NCBI GenBank assembly: GCA_963579025.1
Contig: CAUZFZ010000007.1
Span: 1 to 64,000, forward strand
Reading direction: 5' to 3'
From: CAUZFZ01 sp963579025
Lineage (GTDB): Bacteria > Planctomycetota > Planctomycetia > Planctomycetales > Planctomycetaceae
Length of the DNA stretch: 64,000 nucleotides
Below the pieces are notes generated by a model. It did not search any database. It saw only the letters and a list, made by a program, of their open reading frames with translations, and had not been told where the DNA came from. Positions 8,937 to 17,338 of the stretch are shown in pieces. Each line of letters begins with the position of its first letter. The stretch's first letter is position 1. The translations under genes were made by a program, and so were the position numbers.

Positions 8937-9734
8937 ATGGCTCCGCCGACACGCAGGTCAGAACTGCAGCTGATTTACACGCCGGACAATGTCGCCGTTG
9001 CGTACCAGCTCAACTGGGGACTGTGTCTCTTCTGGCGCATCCGGGCATCGGCCGACTCGGACTGGCTTTCCATTCTGAAGGAGCAATGTGAACCGGCAGG
9101 TCTGCGGATTCTGAATCACCAGTTGCTGTCGGATGACATCAGTCAGTTCTTCGTCAGCACGCAGCCACACATCGTTCCGGCCGAAATCGCTCGGGGTGTG
9201 AAGGGACGGTTGCAACGGCTTGTTCGCGACGAGGCTCCGAAGCCATTTCAGCGCAATTACGACCTCCACAGCATCGGATCGACGCAGCGTGAGAAAGTCG
9301 AGAACTATGTTGCCCGACAACTGCAGCACCATGCGACCGACGAGCTGACGATCAGCGCCGACGAAAAGGACCTGCAACTGGTCAACCCGGAAGTCGATCT
9401 CGGCCGCATTCGATACAGCAGTCATTCCCGATTCCGCTGCAACCTGCACATCGTCTTTCGATTCGCCGAACGAGTCATTGACACAGACCGGCTTCCGAAT
9501 GTGCGGCAGACCCTGCGACGGACTGCCGCCAAGCACGACCACGAGCTGTCCCGAATCGGCCTGCTCGATGACCACGTTCATCTCGTCCTGGGTTTCGGTC
9601 TGCGCGAATCGCCTCTGCACCTGGCACTGCCGTACATGAACAATGTCGCGTGGGTGTTCGGCATGAGCCCCGTGCTGCGTTTCAGTTGTTTCGTCGGCAC
9701 TTGCGGCGAATACGACCGCGGAGCCGTCGAATAA
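8937..9734 (+). CDS. Tandem-domain Y1 (HUH) transposase, REP-associated
   Basis: 265 residues from the ATG at 8937; an earlier frame opening would run through the REP repeat. There are two Y1-transposase-like domains. Domain 1 (about 20-132) keeps the Tyr-helix motif VENYVARQLQHH (Tyr124) after NYDLHSIG, but the place of the HUH triad reads I68-S-Q70. Domain 2 (about 160-265) keeps HUH as DDHVHLVL (His213, His215), then aligns with the same C-terminal motif (FVGTCG) and stops two residues before the equivalent tyrosine. Y1 enzymes cut and join single-stranded DNA at hairpins, and IS200/IS605 enzymes do so as dimers sharing active sites. Flanking REP palindromes are the likely substrates. The fused-dimer reading is inference. 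Confidence 0.85.
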   Translation: MAPPTRRSELQLIYTPDNVAVAYQLNWGLCLFWRIRASADSDWLSILKEQCEPAGLRILNHQLLSDDISQFFVSTQPHIVPAEIARGVKGRLQRLVRDEAPKPFQRNYDLHSIGSTQREKVENYVARQLQHHATDELTISADEKDLQLVNPEVDLGRIRYSSHSRFRCNLHIVFRFAERVIDTDRLPNVRQTLRRTAAKHDHELSRIGLLDDHVHLVLGFGLRESPLHLALPYMNNVAWVFGMSPVLRFSCFVGTCGEYDRGAVE

Positions 9735-9780
9735 CGCCCGGCATTGCAGGGTCCTTCCGCACCCGGCGAATCCACCCGCG

Positions 9781-9915
9781 CCCGCCCCCGGCATTTCGCC
9801 GGGGGTTCTCGCGTCTTTGCACTACACCCCAGAAGCAAGTCCCCGGAAACCACACACCCGGAAACTCCGCCCGTAGTACAGAGACGCGAGAACCCCCGAG
9901 GTAAACTCGGGGGCG
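9781..9915. repeat. REP/BIME-like palindrome, right copy
   Basis: Same architecture as the left copy: CCCCCGGC/GCCGGGGG hairpin at 9783-9803, internal GCGTCTTTGCACTAC against GTAGTACAGAGACGC, and terminal CCCCCGAG/CTCGGGGG hairpin. The centre is about 30 bp longer than in the other copies and contains extra CCGGAAAC repeats. It ends only about 7 bp from the sigma factor stop codon. Confidence 0.85.
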
Positions 9916-9922
9916 GTACAGT

Positions 9923-10675
9923 TCACGAACCGGGCCTCCGCAGTGCGTTGAACAGTTCGCGGATCTCGTCATCGATCTCTTCTTCACCGGCAACCGTTTG
10001 AGCGATCTCCTCGCGCAGCACTTCACGATAGCGTTTCCGCAGACGCGACATGGCCATCTTGACGGCCGCCTCGGTCATGCCGAGCTTCTCAGCCACTTCG
10101 GCGTACCTGTGCGCGTCGGGGTCGCCCACAAGGTGTGGCTTCAGAGCCTCATACAAAGCGGCACGGCCATCCATCTCCATTTCACTCTGCAGATGAGCCT
10201 GCACATTCGCCAGCAGAGTCAGTGCCCACTGCCTCTGGAACACCGACTCCGGCGTCGTCGGCTCGGCGGGCTGCAATTCGAACTTCGTCTCGGCCGAGTC
10301 GAAGTCGAGAGACAGAACAGGTTTCCCACCTCCGCGTTTCTGCACGCGAGCCTTCTGCCACTCGTTAATCAGAAAGTGCTTCAGCGCCGTCAGCAGGAAG
10401 GAACGAAACCGCCCTTTGGAAGGATGGACCTGCCTGAGATCCTCGCGCTGCAGCAGCATGCCGAAGAAACCCTGAGTCAGATCCTGAGCCTCCGCCTGCT
10501 GATAACCCTCACGCCGAACGAACGCGTAAATCGGAAACCAGTAACACTCGCACAGAACTTCCAAAGCGACTGCTGCACCCGGTGAAGACCGAACGCCGGC
10601 AGCCAGCACGATGCTCCATCGCGTGCTGTCGAAACGGGCCTTTTCAGATCGACGTGCGGAAGAGTCGGACATCAT
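9923..10675 (-). CDS. ECF sigma factor, planctomycete kinase-linked type
   Basis: 250 residues. The N-terminus has the signature FDSTRWSIVLAAG, followed by a sigma2-like region (LCECYWFPIYAFVRREGY, then DLTQGFFGMLL and KGRFRSFLLTALKHFL) and a sigma4-like helix-turn-helix (YAEVAEKLGMTEAAVKMAMS) near 190-215. It should direct RNA polymerase to a small regulon. The same-strand Ser/Thr kinase downstream, now 1.2 kb away, is the expected partner: families of this type are generally thought to be controlled by kinase phosphorylation rather than by an anti-sigma factor. No anti-sigma gene is visible here. Confidence 0.9.
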   Translation of the reverse strand: MMSDSSARRSEKARFDSTRWSIVLAAGVRSSPGAAVALEVLCECYWFPIYAFVRREGYQQAEAQDLTQGFFGMLLQREDLRQVHPSKGRFRSFLLTALKHFLINEWQKARVQKRGGGKPVLSLDFDSAETKFELQPAEPTTPESVFQRQWALTLLANVQAHLQSEMEMDGRAALYEALKPHLVGDPDAHRYAEVAEKLGMTEAAVKMAMSRLRKRYREVLREEIAQTVAGEEEIDDEIRELFNALRRPGS

Positions 10676-10831
10676 TTCATTGTAACCGCGTAATCTCCAT
10701 CCACGGATTGAAGTTCCGCCTGGTCGTTTGAATGCTTGACCGCCGGTGTCGATGGCCTTTCACTCCGGCCCCGAACGCGGACAATGCTGAGCTTCCCGCG
10801 ATTGAAACACCACCACCCAACGAGTGCAGGC

Positions 10832-11665
10832 ATGACGTTGTTCAAGAGCCCGGTCACCGCTGTGATTTTCTCGATTGTCTTATTCAGCTTCGTCAACACT
10901 CTCGAGCCTGCCCACGCTGAAAGTCAGCGGACTCAGGTTGTGAGAGCGACGTACCGGCTTGAGAACACCAGGACAAGCGGGACTGGCTTCATTATTGGAC
11001 GTCCAGGAGCGGACGCCGATGATGCCCTCGACCTGCTGCTCGTCACAGCAGCTCATACGTTCCAGAAGATGGATGGGCCGAAAGCCACCATCGTTCTGCG
11101 GGATCAGGATGACTCGGGCAATTGGACGGCCCGACCAACCGATCTCATGATTCGCAAGGACAACAAACAACTCTGGCGTCAGCACGACACACATGATGTT
11201 GCTGTGATCCCACTTCCTGATGACGTGAAGGCCAGTTCGATTCCCTTGAGCGTTCTCGCCGGCGCTGATGACTGGAATAGTCGTTCACCCGACCCCGGTT
11301 CGCTGATTCGCTCGGTCGGATTCCCGCATGCAAATCAGTTCAAACCAAGTCCGGCTGGATTTCCTCTGACACGACTCGGATGTGTCGCCAGCTTTCCTCT
11401 CACACCATTCGAGAAGCACCCCACGTTTCTCGTCGACTACAACACTTTCGAGGGTGACAGTGGCGGACCTGTTTACACGGAATTCAGAGACGACGGGCGC
11501 CGGGAACTGAAAGTCATCGGGCTCGTTCACGGACAGCATTTCCTGAATGAACACTACAAACTGGTGTATCAGGAAGGCGTCATTCGAAAGCGACTGGGAA
11601 TGGCCATCATCGTGAACTCTCAGGCGATCCTGGAGACAATTGAAGCTCTAGACTCCGCTGAATGA
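10832..11665 (+). CDS. Exported trypsin-like serine protease
   Basis: 277 residues from the ATG at 10832, which opens a clear signal peptide (MTLFKSPVTAVIFSIVLF...) ending near AHA at 27-29. The chymotrypsin-fold triad is visible: His75 in VTAAHT, Asp122 in HDVAVI and Ser210 in FEGDSGGPVY. It should act outside the cytoplasm. There is no PDZ domain, which separates it from HtrA/DegP proteins. It is divergent from the ECF sigma gene; no operon partner is evident because the next gene starts about 108 bp downstream. The substrate is unknown. Confidence 0.85.
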   Translation: MTLFKSPVTAVIFSIVLFSFVNTLEPAHAESQRTQVVRATYRLENTRTSGTGFIIGRPGADADDALDLLLVTAAHTFQKMDGPKATIVLRDQDDSGNWTARPTDLMIRKDNKQLWRQHDTHDVAVIPLPDDVKASSIPLSVLAGADDWNSRSPDPGSLIRSVGFPHANQFKPSPAGFPLTRLGCVASFPLTPFEKHPTFLVDYNTFEGDSGGPVYTEFRDDGRRELKVIGLVHGQHFLNEHYKLVYQEGVIRKRLGMAIIVNSQAILETIEALDSAE

Positions 11666-11773
11666 ATCCGACGTTCTGAATCGCCGCATCCGTCTTCGTC
11701 TGTAATGACTCGCTATAACCGTTGCTTCACTGACTTTATCCAACATCGCTTCACCCGAACTCAGAGAGCCGTC

Positions 11774-13156
11774 ATGACGCGCCTTGTCCTATCATCGATT
11801 GTTGCTGTTGCCGGTTTCGTCATGCTCGATAGAGCATCCGCTGCGCAGCCCACTGGTATAGATGTCCTGACTGCGAAGGACTCGCCATTGGCGAAAGGCG
11901 AGGTGATTGCATTCTTCGGCGATTCAATCACCCAGGGCGGCGCAAGGCCTGGGGGATACTGCCGACTGATCGGTGAGGCCATCGAAAAACAGCGACCTGA
12001 ACTTGGTGTGAAGGTCATCTATGCCGGAATCAGCGGCCATAAGGTGCCCAATCTACAGGCCCGACTCGATCGCGACGTCGTCTCGAAGAAGCCGACGGTG
12101 GTCTTAATCTACATTGGTATCAACGACGTGTGGCACAGCGCAAACGGTCGCGGCACGCCAAAGGACAAGTTCGACGCCGGGCTCCGGGATCTGATTAAGA
12201 AGATCAGCGCAGCCGACGCCAGAGTTGTGCTCTGTACCCCCAGCACTATCGGCGAAAAAACAGACGGCTCAAATAAGTTTGACTTGATGCTCGAAGAATA
12301 CTCAGCGATCAGTCGGAAAGTTGCCACGGACACCGGCGTTACCTTGTGTGATCTGCGTAAGGCGTTTCTCGACCATCTCAAGCAAGAGAATCCTGATAAC
12401 AAAGATCGCGGAATCCTGACCGGGGACGGTGTCCACCTTAACGCAGCCGGCAACCGATTCGTCGCAGCTCAAGCAGCCGAGGCAATTGCGAAGGCTTTGA
12501 AAAAGGAGACGTCGACGACGTCACATTCAGAAACGGCAAGCCTGTTCAACGGCAAGGACCTGAGTGGCTGGCACGTCGACGTGCCGCATCTGGACAAGAA
12601 CCCCGACGCCAGCGCCACGTTTATCGTGCGCGACGGTAATCTCGTGAGCCTCGGCCGACCAAACGGTCATTTGATCACCGACGCGAAGTACGAGAACTAT
12701 CGCCTTAAGGTCGAATACCGCTTTGCGGGCAAGCCTGGCAACTGCGGTGTCCTGGTCCACGCGTCTACGCCGAGAGCGCTATACAAGATGTTTCCCAAGT
12801 CGATCGAGGTGCAGATGAATCATCGCCATGCGGGCGATTTCTGGTGCATCGTCGAGGACATCACTGTGCCCGACATGGTGAAGCGGCGCGGCCCAAAGGA
12901 AAAGTGGGGAATCACCGAAGGGAAGGCACGCCGGATTCTCAACTTGACCGACGACTCGGAAAAACCCAAGGGTGAGTGGAACACGATGGTCATCGAGTGT
13001 GTCGGGGACGCCGTCAAAGCGTGGGTGAACGGCGACCTGGTCAATCACGGAACGATGTGTACGTCGACCACGGGGCAAATCGCACTACAGGCGGAGGGAT
13101 CCGAAGTTGAATTCCGAACGCTGCTCCTGACACCAATTGCGAAACTAACCGACTAG
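11774..13156 (+). CDS. SGNH/GDSL esterase fused to DUF1080 domain
   Basis: 460 residues from the ATG at 11774, which gives a signal peptide (MTRLVLSSIVAVAGFVML, cleaved near ASA). Domain 1 (about 35-240) is an SGNH hydrolase: FFGDSITQGG with Ser51, GIND with Asn117, and GDGVH with Asp218 and His221. Domain 2 (about 258-458) is DUF1080, the concanavalin-like 3-keto-disaccharide hydrolase family (LFNGKDLSGW, CGVLVHAS, NTMVIECVGD). The fusion suggests removal of ester groups and binding or hydrolysis of the same carbohydrate outside the cytoplasm. The substrate is inferred. Confidence 0.9.
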   Translation: MTRLVLSSIVAVAGFVMLDRASAAQPTGIDVLTAKDSPLAKGEVIAFFGDSITQGGARPGGYCRLIGEAIEKQRPELGVKVIYAGISGHKVPNLQARLDRDVVSKKPTVVLIYIGINDVWHSANGRGTPKDKFDAGLRDLIKKISAADARVVLCTPSTIGEKTDGSNKFDLMLEEYSAISRKVATDTGVTLCDLRKAFLDHLKQENPDNKDRGILTGDGVHLNAAGNRFVAAQAAEAIAKALKKETSTTSHSETASLFNGKDLSGWHVDVPHLDKNPDASATFIVRDGNLVSLGRPNGHLITDAKYENYRLKVEYRFAGKPGNCGVLVHASTPRALYKMFPKSIEVQMNHRHAGDFWCIVEDITVPDMVKRRGPKEKWGITEGKARRILNLTDDSEKPKGEWNTMVIECVGDAVKAWVNGDLVNHGTMCTSTTGQIALQAEGSEVEFRTLLLTPIAKLTD

Positions 13157-13174
13157 TCAAGCAGACCGTGTTGG

Positions 13175-14821
13175 TCACTCGGACCGGATGGCGTCTCGTG
13201 CGGCCAGTACGCTGTCGACCAGCAGCTCAACATGCTGCTCTTCGATGAATGGCGACAGCATGTACGACTTCAGCGCGACAATCGGTTCCCCATAGTCGGT
13301 CTGGCGATAGCAGTCCGTCATGGAAATTCGCACGCTCTTGCCCTGTAGTCCTTCATTGTGCAGATGTTGAAACAGTCGGCGGTTGTATTCGTTGTGGGCG
13401 AGCAGTTGTTCGCGGGCAGACGGGTCGCTGCGCTCACGGTCTTTGATCGTCCACGTGTCGACGCCATCCGGGTAGGCCCGGAACAGCGTTACGGTCCCGA
13501 GGTTGTCACTATTAAGAACCGTTGTGCTCTTGTGGCCTTCAAAGTGTTCGCGGAGCAGCTCCGCCATTTCGACCAGATGGCCGAGCAAGACTCGCAGCCC
13601 TGTCTTGCCAAACAGTCGCAGATTGGCCAGAGCCGCGAGTACTCCGCCAGCGCCGCGTGACGTTTCCAGTGTGAAGATCCCGGGATGCCGTTCGCCGGTC
13701 TGGAACAGGTACGGCATGTCCTCGCGGCCCCGCACCAGGCATTGCATGTCGGCTCGATCTTTCACAAGAAACAGACTCGACACATACGGAGCAAAACCCG
13801 TCTTGTGAAAATCGATGCCGACGGAATCGGCCAGGTGCAGGTTCGAAATGCGTCGCGCAGCTCCGGCCAGCGCCCGTACGGTTCGTGGACGGAAGCCAAG
13901 CGGGTTGTCTTCAAACTCGTAATCGTTGAACACGGACCATGCCCAGCCGATGACCGCGTCGGCATGCACGTGCGGGCGGTATTCGAGATCGAATTCCTCC
14001 ACGAGTCTGTCGCGCACGTCGACGATGGCCGCAAGGTCGTCGATTCCCAGAGCATCAGTCGTTCCCATCGTGGCGATGATGGCCACGATTCGCTTGCCGT
14101 CGTTCAGTGCCTGGCGAGCAGCCGTCTCCAGCTCATCGATCCGCATGTCGTTGCGAAGGCTCGTTGGGACTGTGATGACATTGTTTTCGCCAAGCCCCAA
14201 CCAGCCAGCCACGTTCAGCCGACAATAGTGACCCTGCTTTGATGTGATCAGCACGCCGTCGCCGCCGATCCCGTTTTCCATCGCGTCGGGCATGGCTTTG
14301 TCGATGCCGATCTTCACACCATACAACGTCGTTCCCGTGCCACCGAACGTAAATACTCCCGTCGCCTGTGCCGCGTCGTAGCCGATGAGATCGGCGACCA
14401 TTGCCATGACTTTCGCCTCTGCCTGCACCATGGCGTGCGACGTGTCGTCACTGACCATGTTCGGGTTGTAGATCGCCGGCAGCAGAGCTCCGATGATGCT
14501 CGGAATCGTCGATGGGGGCACGACATTGATCTGCGTATGCGGATGTCCCCAGATCGGCAGGCCGTTCAGCGTGTCGACGAGTTCGCGGCTGACGTCCTCG
14601 ACGTTCGACGCATCCGCTGAGATTCGCGACGCCTCGGCCGAGGCGTAATCGAGTTCCTGCAACGTTCCCAGCAGGGGGACTTCCGACTTCATCGAGTCCA
14701 CCAGATCCAGCGCCCGCAGGATCGAGAACACGAAGTAGGCGTCGTGCTGCCGGTCCGACACAGGTCGTGGAAACGCCTCCCGCAGTTCGTTGAGCTGATC
14801 GTGATAGACGGGCGGTTTCAT
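13175..14821 (-). CDS. PLP-dependent group II decarboxylase family protein
   Basis: 548 residues. Fold-type I PLP enzyme of the glutamate/aromatic amino-acid decarboxylase group. Visible are the N-terminal segment NVVPPSTIPSIIGALL, FTFGGTGTTLYGVKIG, the stacking His198 (SKQGHYC), HADAVIGWAW with Asp288, and the Schiff-base Lys340 in SVGIDFHKTGFAPY. It should decarboxylate an amino acid such as glutamate, aspartate or tyrosine; the substrate cannot be fixed from sequence. It is divergent from another PLP enzyme, with 229 bp between the two starts. Confidence 0.88.
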   Translation of the reverse strand: MKPPVYHDQLNELREAFPRPVSDRQHDAYFVFSILRALDLVDSMKSEVPLLGTLQELDYASAEASRISADASNVEDVSRELVDTLNGLPIWGHPHTQINVVPPSTIPSIIGALLPAIYNPNMVSDDTSHAMVQAEAKVMAMVADLIGYDAAQATGVFTFGGTGTTLYGVKIGIDKAMPDAMENGIGGDGVLITSKQGHYCRLNVAGWLGLGENNVITVPTSLRNDMRIDELETAARQALNDGKRIVAIIATMGTTDALGIDDLAAIVDVRDRLVEEFDLEYRPHVHADAVIGWAWSVFNDYEFEDNPLGFRPRTVRALAGAARRISNLHLADSVGIDFHKTGFAPYVSSLFLVKDRADMQCLVRGREDMPYLFQTGERHPGIFTLETSRGAGGVLAALANLRLFGKTGLRVLLGHLVEMAELLREHFEGHKSTTVLNSDNLGTVTLFRAYPDGVDTWTIKDRERSDPSAREQLLAHNEYNRRLFQHLHNEGLQGKSVRISMTDCYRQTDYGEPIVALKSYMLSPFIEEQHVELLVDSVLAARDAIRSE

Positions 14822-15050
14822 GGTGCAACTCCCGACGACATTCTGTCTGTTTGGTGTGGTGCAGGCATCGCAAGCTTAACGAGTGCCCGCCGACCTTCCG
14901 CGCACCGACTCTATTGCCGATACCAGTCCGGTTTGTCCCGGCGTTCCCCCTGGTCCTCCCATTTTTCCGCCGTGCTCTTTGACGTGGACGGGACCGAAGT
15001 CCCATCCTACGCCGATTCTTCCCGACGTGCCTTTCCAGAGACCCAGGCCC

Positions 15051-16307
15051 ATGTCTACCACACTGTACGACCACATTGGCGCGATTCGCAGCCAATTCCC
15101 GGCTCTCGCCCGCCTGGCTGGTGATCAGCCAGCGGCCTTCTTTGACGGCCCGGCGGGAACTCAAGTGCCGCAAAGTGTGATCGATGCCGTCAGCGCGTAC
15201 TTCGTTCAGCACAATGCGAATCATGGAGGTCTGTTTCCGACCAGTCGCGAGAGCGATGCCGTGCTGGCCGCCGCTCATCAGGCGGTTGCGGACTTGCTCG
15301 GCAGTGACGATCCCGACACGGTCGCGTTCGGCCCGAACATGACGACGTTGACGATGTCACTGTCCCGCGCTCTGGCTCGGACATGGAGCCCCGGCGACGA
15401 GATCATTGTCAGTCGACTCGATCACGACGCCAACTTCACGCCATGGGTTCTGGCCGCGGCCGATGCCGGTGCGACCATACGGTCCATCGACATCATCCAG
15501 GATGACTGCACACTGGACCTCGACGATTTCAAATCAAAGTTGAGCGACCGCACGCGGCTGGTGGCAGTCGGTTGTGCATCCAACGCAGTCGGCTCGGTGA
15601 ATCCCGTCAAGGAAATCTGCCGACTCTCCCGCGAGGCCGGCGCTCTGACGTTTCTCGACGCCGTACACTTTGCTCCGCACAGGCTCATTGATGTCAATGA
15701 CTTTGGTTGCGACTTCCTTGCGTGCTCCGCGTACAAGTTCTTTGGTCCACATCAGGGCATCCTGTGGGGACGACGGTCGCTGCTGGAAGAACTGCCGGCG
15801 TACAAGCTGCGCCCCGCATCGGACCTGCTGCCGGAGAAGTGGATGACCGGCACACAGAATCACGAATGCATTGCTGGAACACTGGCCGCGATCGACTACC
15901 TGGCCGATCTGGGTCGCACGCTTGCCGGAGATGAATCACTGCCACGACGCCCCGCACTGGAGCAGGCCTACCAGGCGATCGCCGACTACGAGCAGCAACT
16001 GATCTGGCATCTGATTGACGGCCTGCGTCCACTCGACTCGTTCCGTCTGTGGGGAATTGCAGACCCGCTTCGCCGGGCCGAGCGACTTCCCACCATCTCG
16101 ATCACCCATTCCCGTCGAACACCGACACAGATCGCCGAAGAACTCGGCAGTCGCGGCCTGTTTGTGTGGCACGGAAACTACTACGCCCTGCCGTTGACCG
16201 AACGGCTTGGCCTGGAACCTGACGGAATGATCCGAGTCGGACTCGTCCACTACAACACACTGGAAGAAGTCGACCGACTGCTCGCAGCACTAAGTGATCT
16301 CGCGTAA
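15051..16307 (+). CDS. Class V aminotransferase / cysteine desulfurase-like protein
   Basis: 418 residues from the ATG at 15051. The N-terminus AAFFDGPAGTQVPQSVIDAV and the lysine loop LACSAYKFFGPHQG (Lys229) are typical of class V PLP enzymes of the SufS/CsdA-like group (TIGR01976-like). VSRLDHDANFTPW also fits. The C-terminal desulfurase cysteine loop is not obvious, so a desulfurase, selenocysteine lyase or kynureninase-like reaction are all possible. Since a candidate selenoprotein lies at 36.4-37.6 kb, a selenium role might be considered, but nothing here shows it. Confidence 0.85.
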   Translation: MSTTLYDHIGAIRSQFPALARLAGDQPAAFFDGPAGTQVPQSVIDAVSAYFVQHNANHGGLFPTSRESDAVLAAAHQAVADLLGSDDPDTVAFGPNMTTLTMSLSRALARTWSPGDEIIVSRLDHDANFTPWVLAAADAGATIRSIDIIQDDCTLDLDDFKSKLSDRTRLVAVGCASNAVGSVNPVKEICRLSREAGALTFLDAVHFAPHRLIDVNDFGCDFLACSAYKFFGPHQGILWGRRSLLEELPAYKLRPASDLLPEKWMTGTQNHECIAGTLAAIDYLADLGRTLAGDESLPRRPALEQAYQAIADYEQQLIWHLIDGLRPLDSFRLWGIADPLRRAERLPTISITHSRRTPTQIAEELGSRGLFVWHGNYYALPLTERLGLEPDGMIRVGLVHYNTLEEVDRLLAALSDLA

Positions 16308-16457
16308 CGCAGCAGGACCAGCGAAGAACTCGATCGACGCACGGAATAATCTTCGCAAAGTCCACGTCAGAACTCTGGCCATTGCGCTTGTCGTACTCGC
16401 GGCGGCTGGATTGACGGCAATGCTGAAACGGCGGCGTTCAAGGAGACTGAAGCCTCA

Positions 16458-17099
16458 ATGACTGATCCTGAAGATTTCATAGCCAGACACATTCAGAAGC
16501 TCTCTTTCGACGAGAACGAGCTGAGCGAATTCCTGGCCCAATCTGTGCCTCGGCAATTACCTGATGCGCTGAAGCATCGAGGAGACAACCCGCTGGGAGT
16601 ATTCATCGCGATTGGTGTCCCCGGCTGTCTCGTGCTTGTCCTTGGACCGCTCTACTTTCGCGACGCGATCGGTAACTGGGCCTATGTCCTCGCGGGAATG
16701 GGGCTGACACTGTCTGTTGGCGCCATGATTGCCGCCGTGAAATGGATTCTGAACCAGCCGTCACTCTACGTGGACGGGAAACTCACAACGGCGACGTTTT
16801 CCTACATCGAGTCGCCCAGGCCCGGGAATCTCAGAAGTGCTGCCAGCAAGACTAAGGTCACTGACCTGGACCGATCGGGAAACGTCACACTGCAGTTCGA
16901 AGTCGATGGCCAGACTGTCGAAGCAAAGCAGATTCTTCCGTATCAGTACCTGATACTGGCGATGTCCTATCGAGACGCCAACGCTGACATTTACGTGCTG
17001 TACGACCAACAGAATCCGACGAATGCTCGCTGGGTCGGCGAACTTCTGTTTCCGTGCCCTGAATCACAAGGTTCCGTCGATTTCGATGGCGAAATCTAG
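16458..17099 (+). CDS. Membrane protein related to the neighbouring 482-aa protein
   Basis: 213 residues. A soluble start containing EFLAQSVPRQLPDAL is followed by two membrane segments (about 47-65 and 75-95) and a beta-rich domain ending in YVLYDQQNPTNARWV. The same order occurs in the C-terminal half of the protein encoded at 17339-18787 (AFLVQSRPRQLTPAL, two segments, then LLFDPSNPQRVLL), so the two genes share a DUF3592-like module and probably arose by duplication. They are convergent, separated by two palindromic repeats. No function can be given. Confidence 0.7.
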   Translation: MTDPEDFIARHIQKLSFDENELSEFLAQSVPRQLPDALKHRGDNPLGVFIAIGVPGCLVLVLGPLYFRDAIGNWAYVLAGMGLTLSVGAMIAAVKWILNQPSLYVDGKLTTATFSYIESPRPGNLRSAASKTKVTDLDRSGNVTLQFEVDGQTVEAKQILPYQYLILAMSYRDANADIYVLYDQQNPTNARWVGELLFPCPESQGSVDFDGEI

Positions 17100-17114
17100 T
17101 GTTCCGTCAGGTCT

Positions 17115-17199
17115 TAGTTTTCGGGTCGACGGTAGGACGGACAATCCTGTCCGTCGGCCATAGTGACGGACAGGATTGTCCGTCCTACCCGAAAATTAA
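17115..17199. repeat. Interspersed palindrome, TAGGACGGACAATCC family
   Basis: GTAGGACGGACAATCCTGTC near 17132 is mirrored by GACAGGATTGTCCGTCCTAC near 17170, with outer arms TTTTCGGGT and ACCCGAAAA. It lies between two convergent genes and may end transcription in both directions. Confidence 0.85.
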
Positions 17200-17237
17200 T
17201 TCCTGACAGACCACTAGTGCTTTGTCAGATCCAAGAA

Positions 17238-17302
17238 GTGGGGTAAGCATCCTGCTTGCCATCGATTCACTACTGAATCGCAAGCTGGAAGCTTACACCA
17301 CG
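17238..17302. repeat. Interspersed palindrome, GTAAGC..GCTTAC family
   Basis: Outer arms GTGGGGTAAGC and GCTTACACCAC, with inner CTGCTTGC/GCAAGCTGG and GATTCA/TGAATC, form an imperfect palindrome directly after the previous repeat. Confidence 0.7.
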
Positions 17303-17338
17303 AAAACACCAACCCGAAGTTTCAGCGTTGACGGATCA

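Larger units (their letters stand above)
8783..9915 (+). mobile_element. REP-transposase-REP unit inserted in a sigma/kinase operon
   Basis: The Y1 transposase gene is bracketed by two copies of its probable REP palindrome. The unit fills almost all of the space between the sigma factor stop (9923) and kinase start (8677), leaving about 110 bp of original spacer. The transposase is on the strand opposite to the operon. No target duplication is evident, as expected for single-strand HUH transposition. Confidence 0.75.

Noticed and set aside
8958..9794. Minus-strand frame of 278 codons
   Set aside because: It lies antisense to the Y1 transposase, whose own strand carries the HUH and tyrosine motifs.
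14448..15278. Minus-strand frame of 276 codons
   Set aside because: It overlaps two well-supported PLP enzyme genes and its translation is Arg-rich with no motif.
16320..16457. Small gene between the class V enzyme and the membrane protein
   Set aside because: A frame with a hydrophobic stretch is visible but has no start with a ribosome site.
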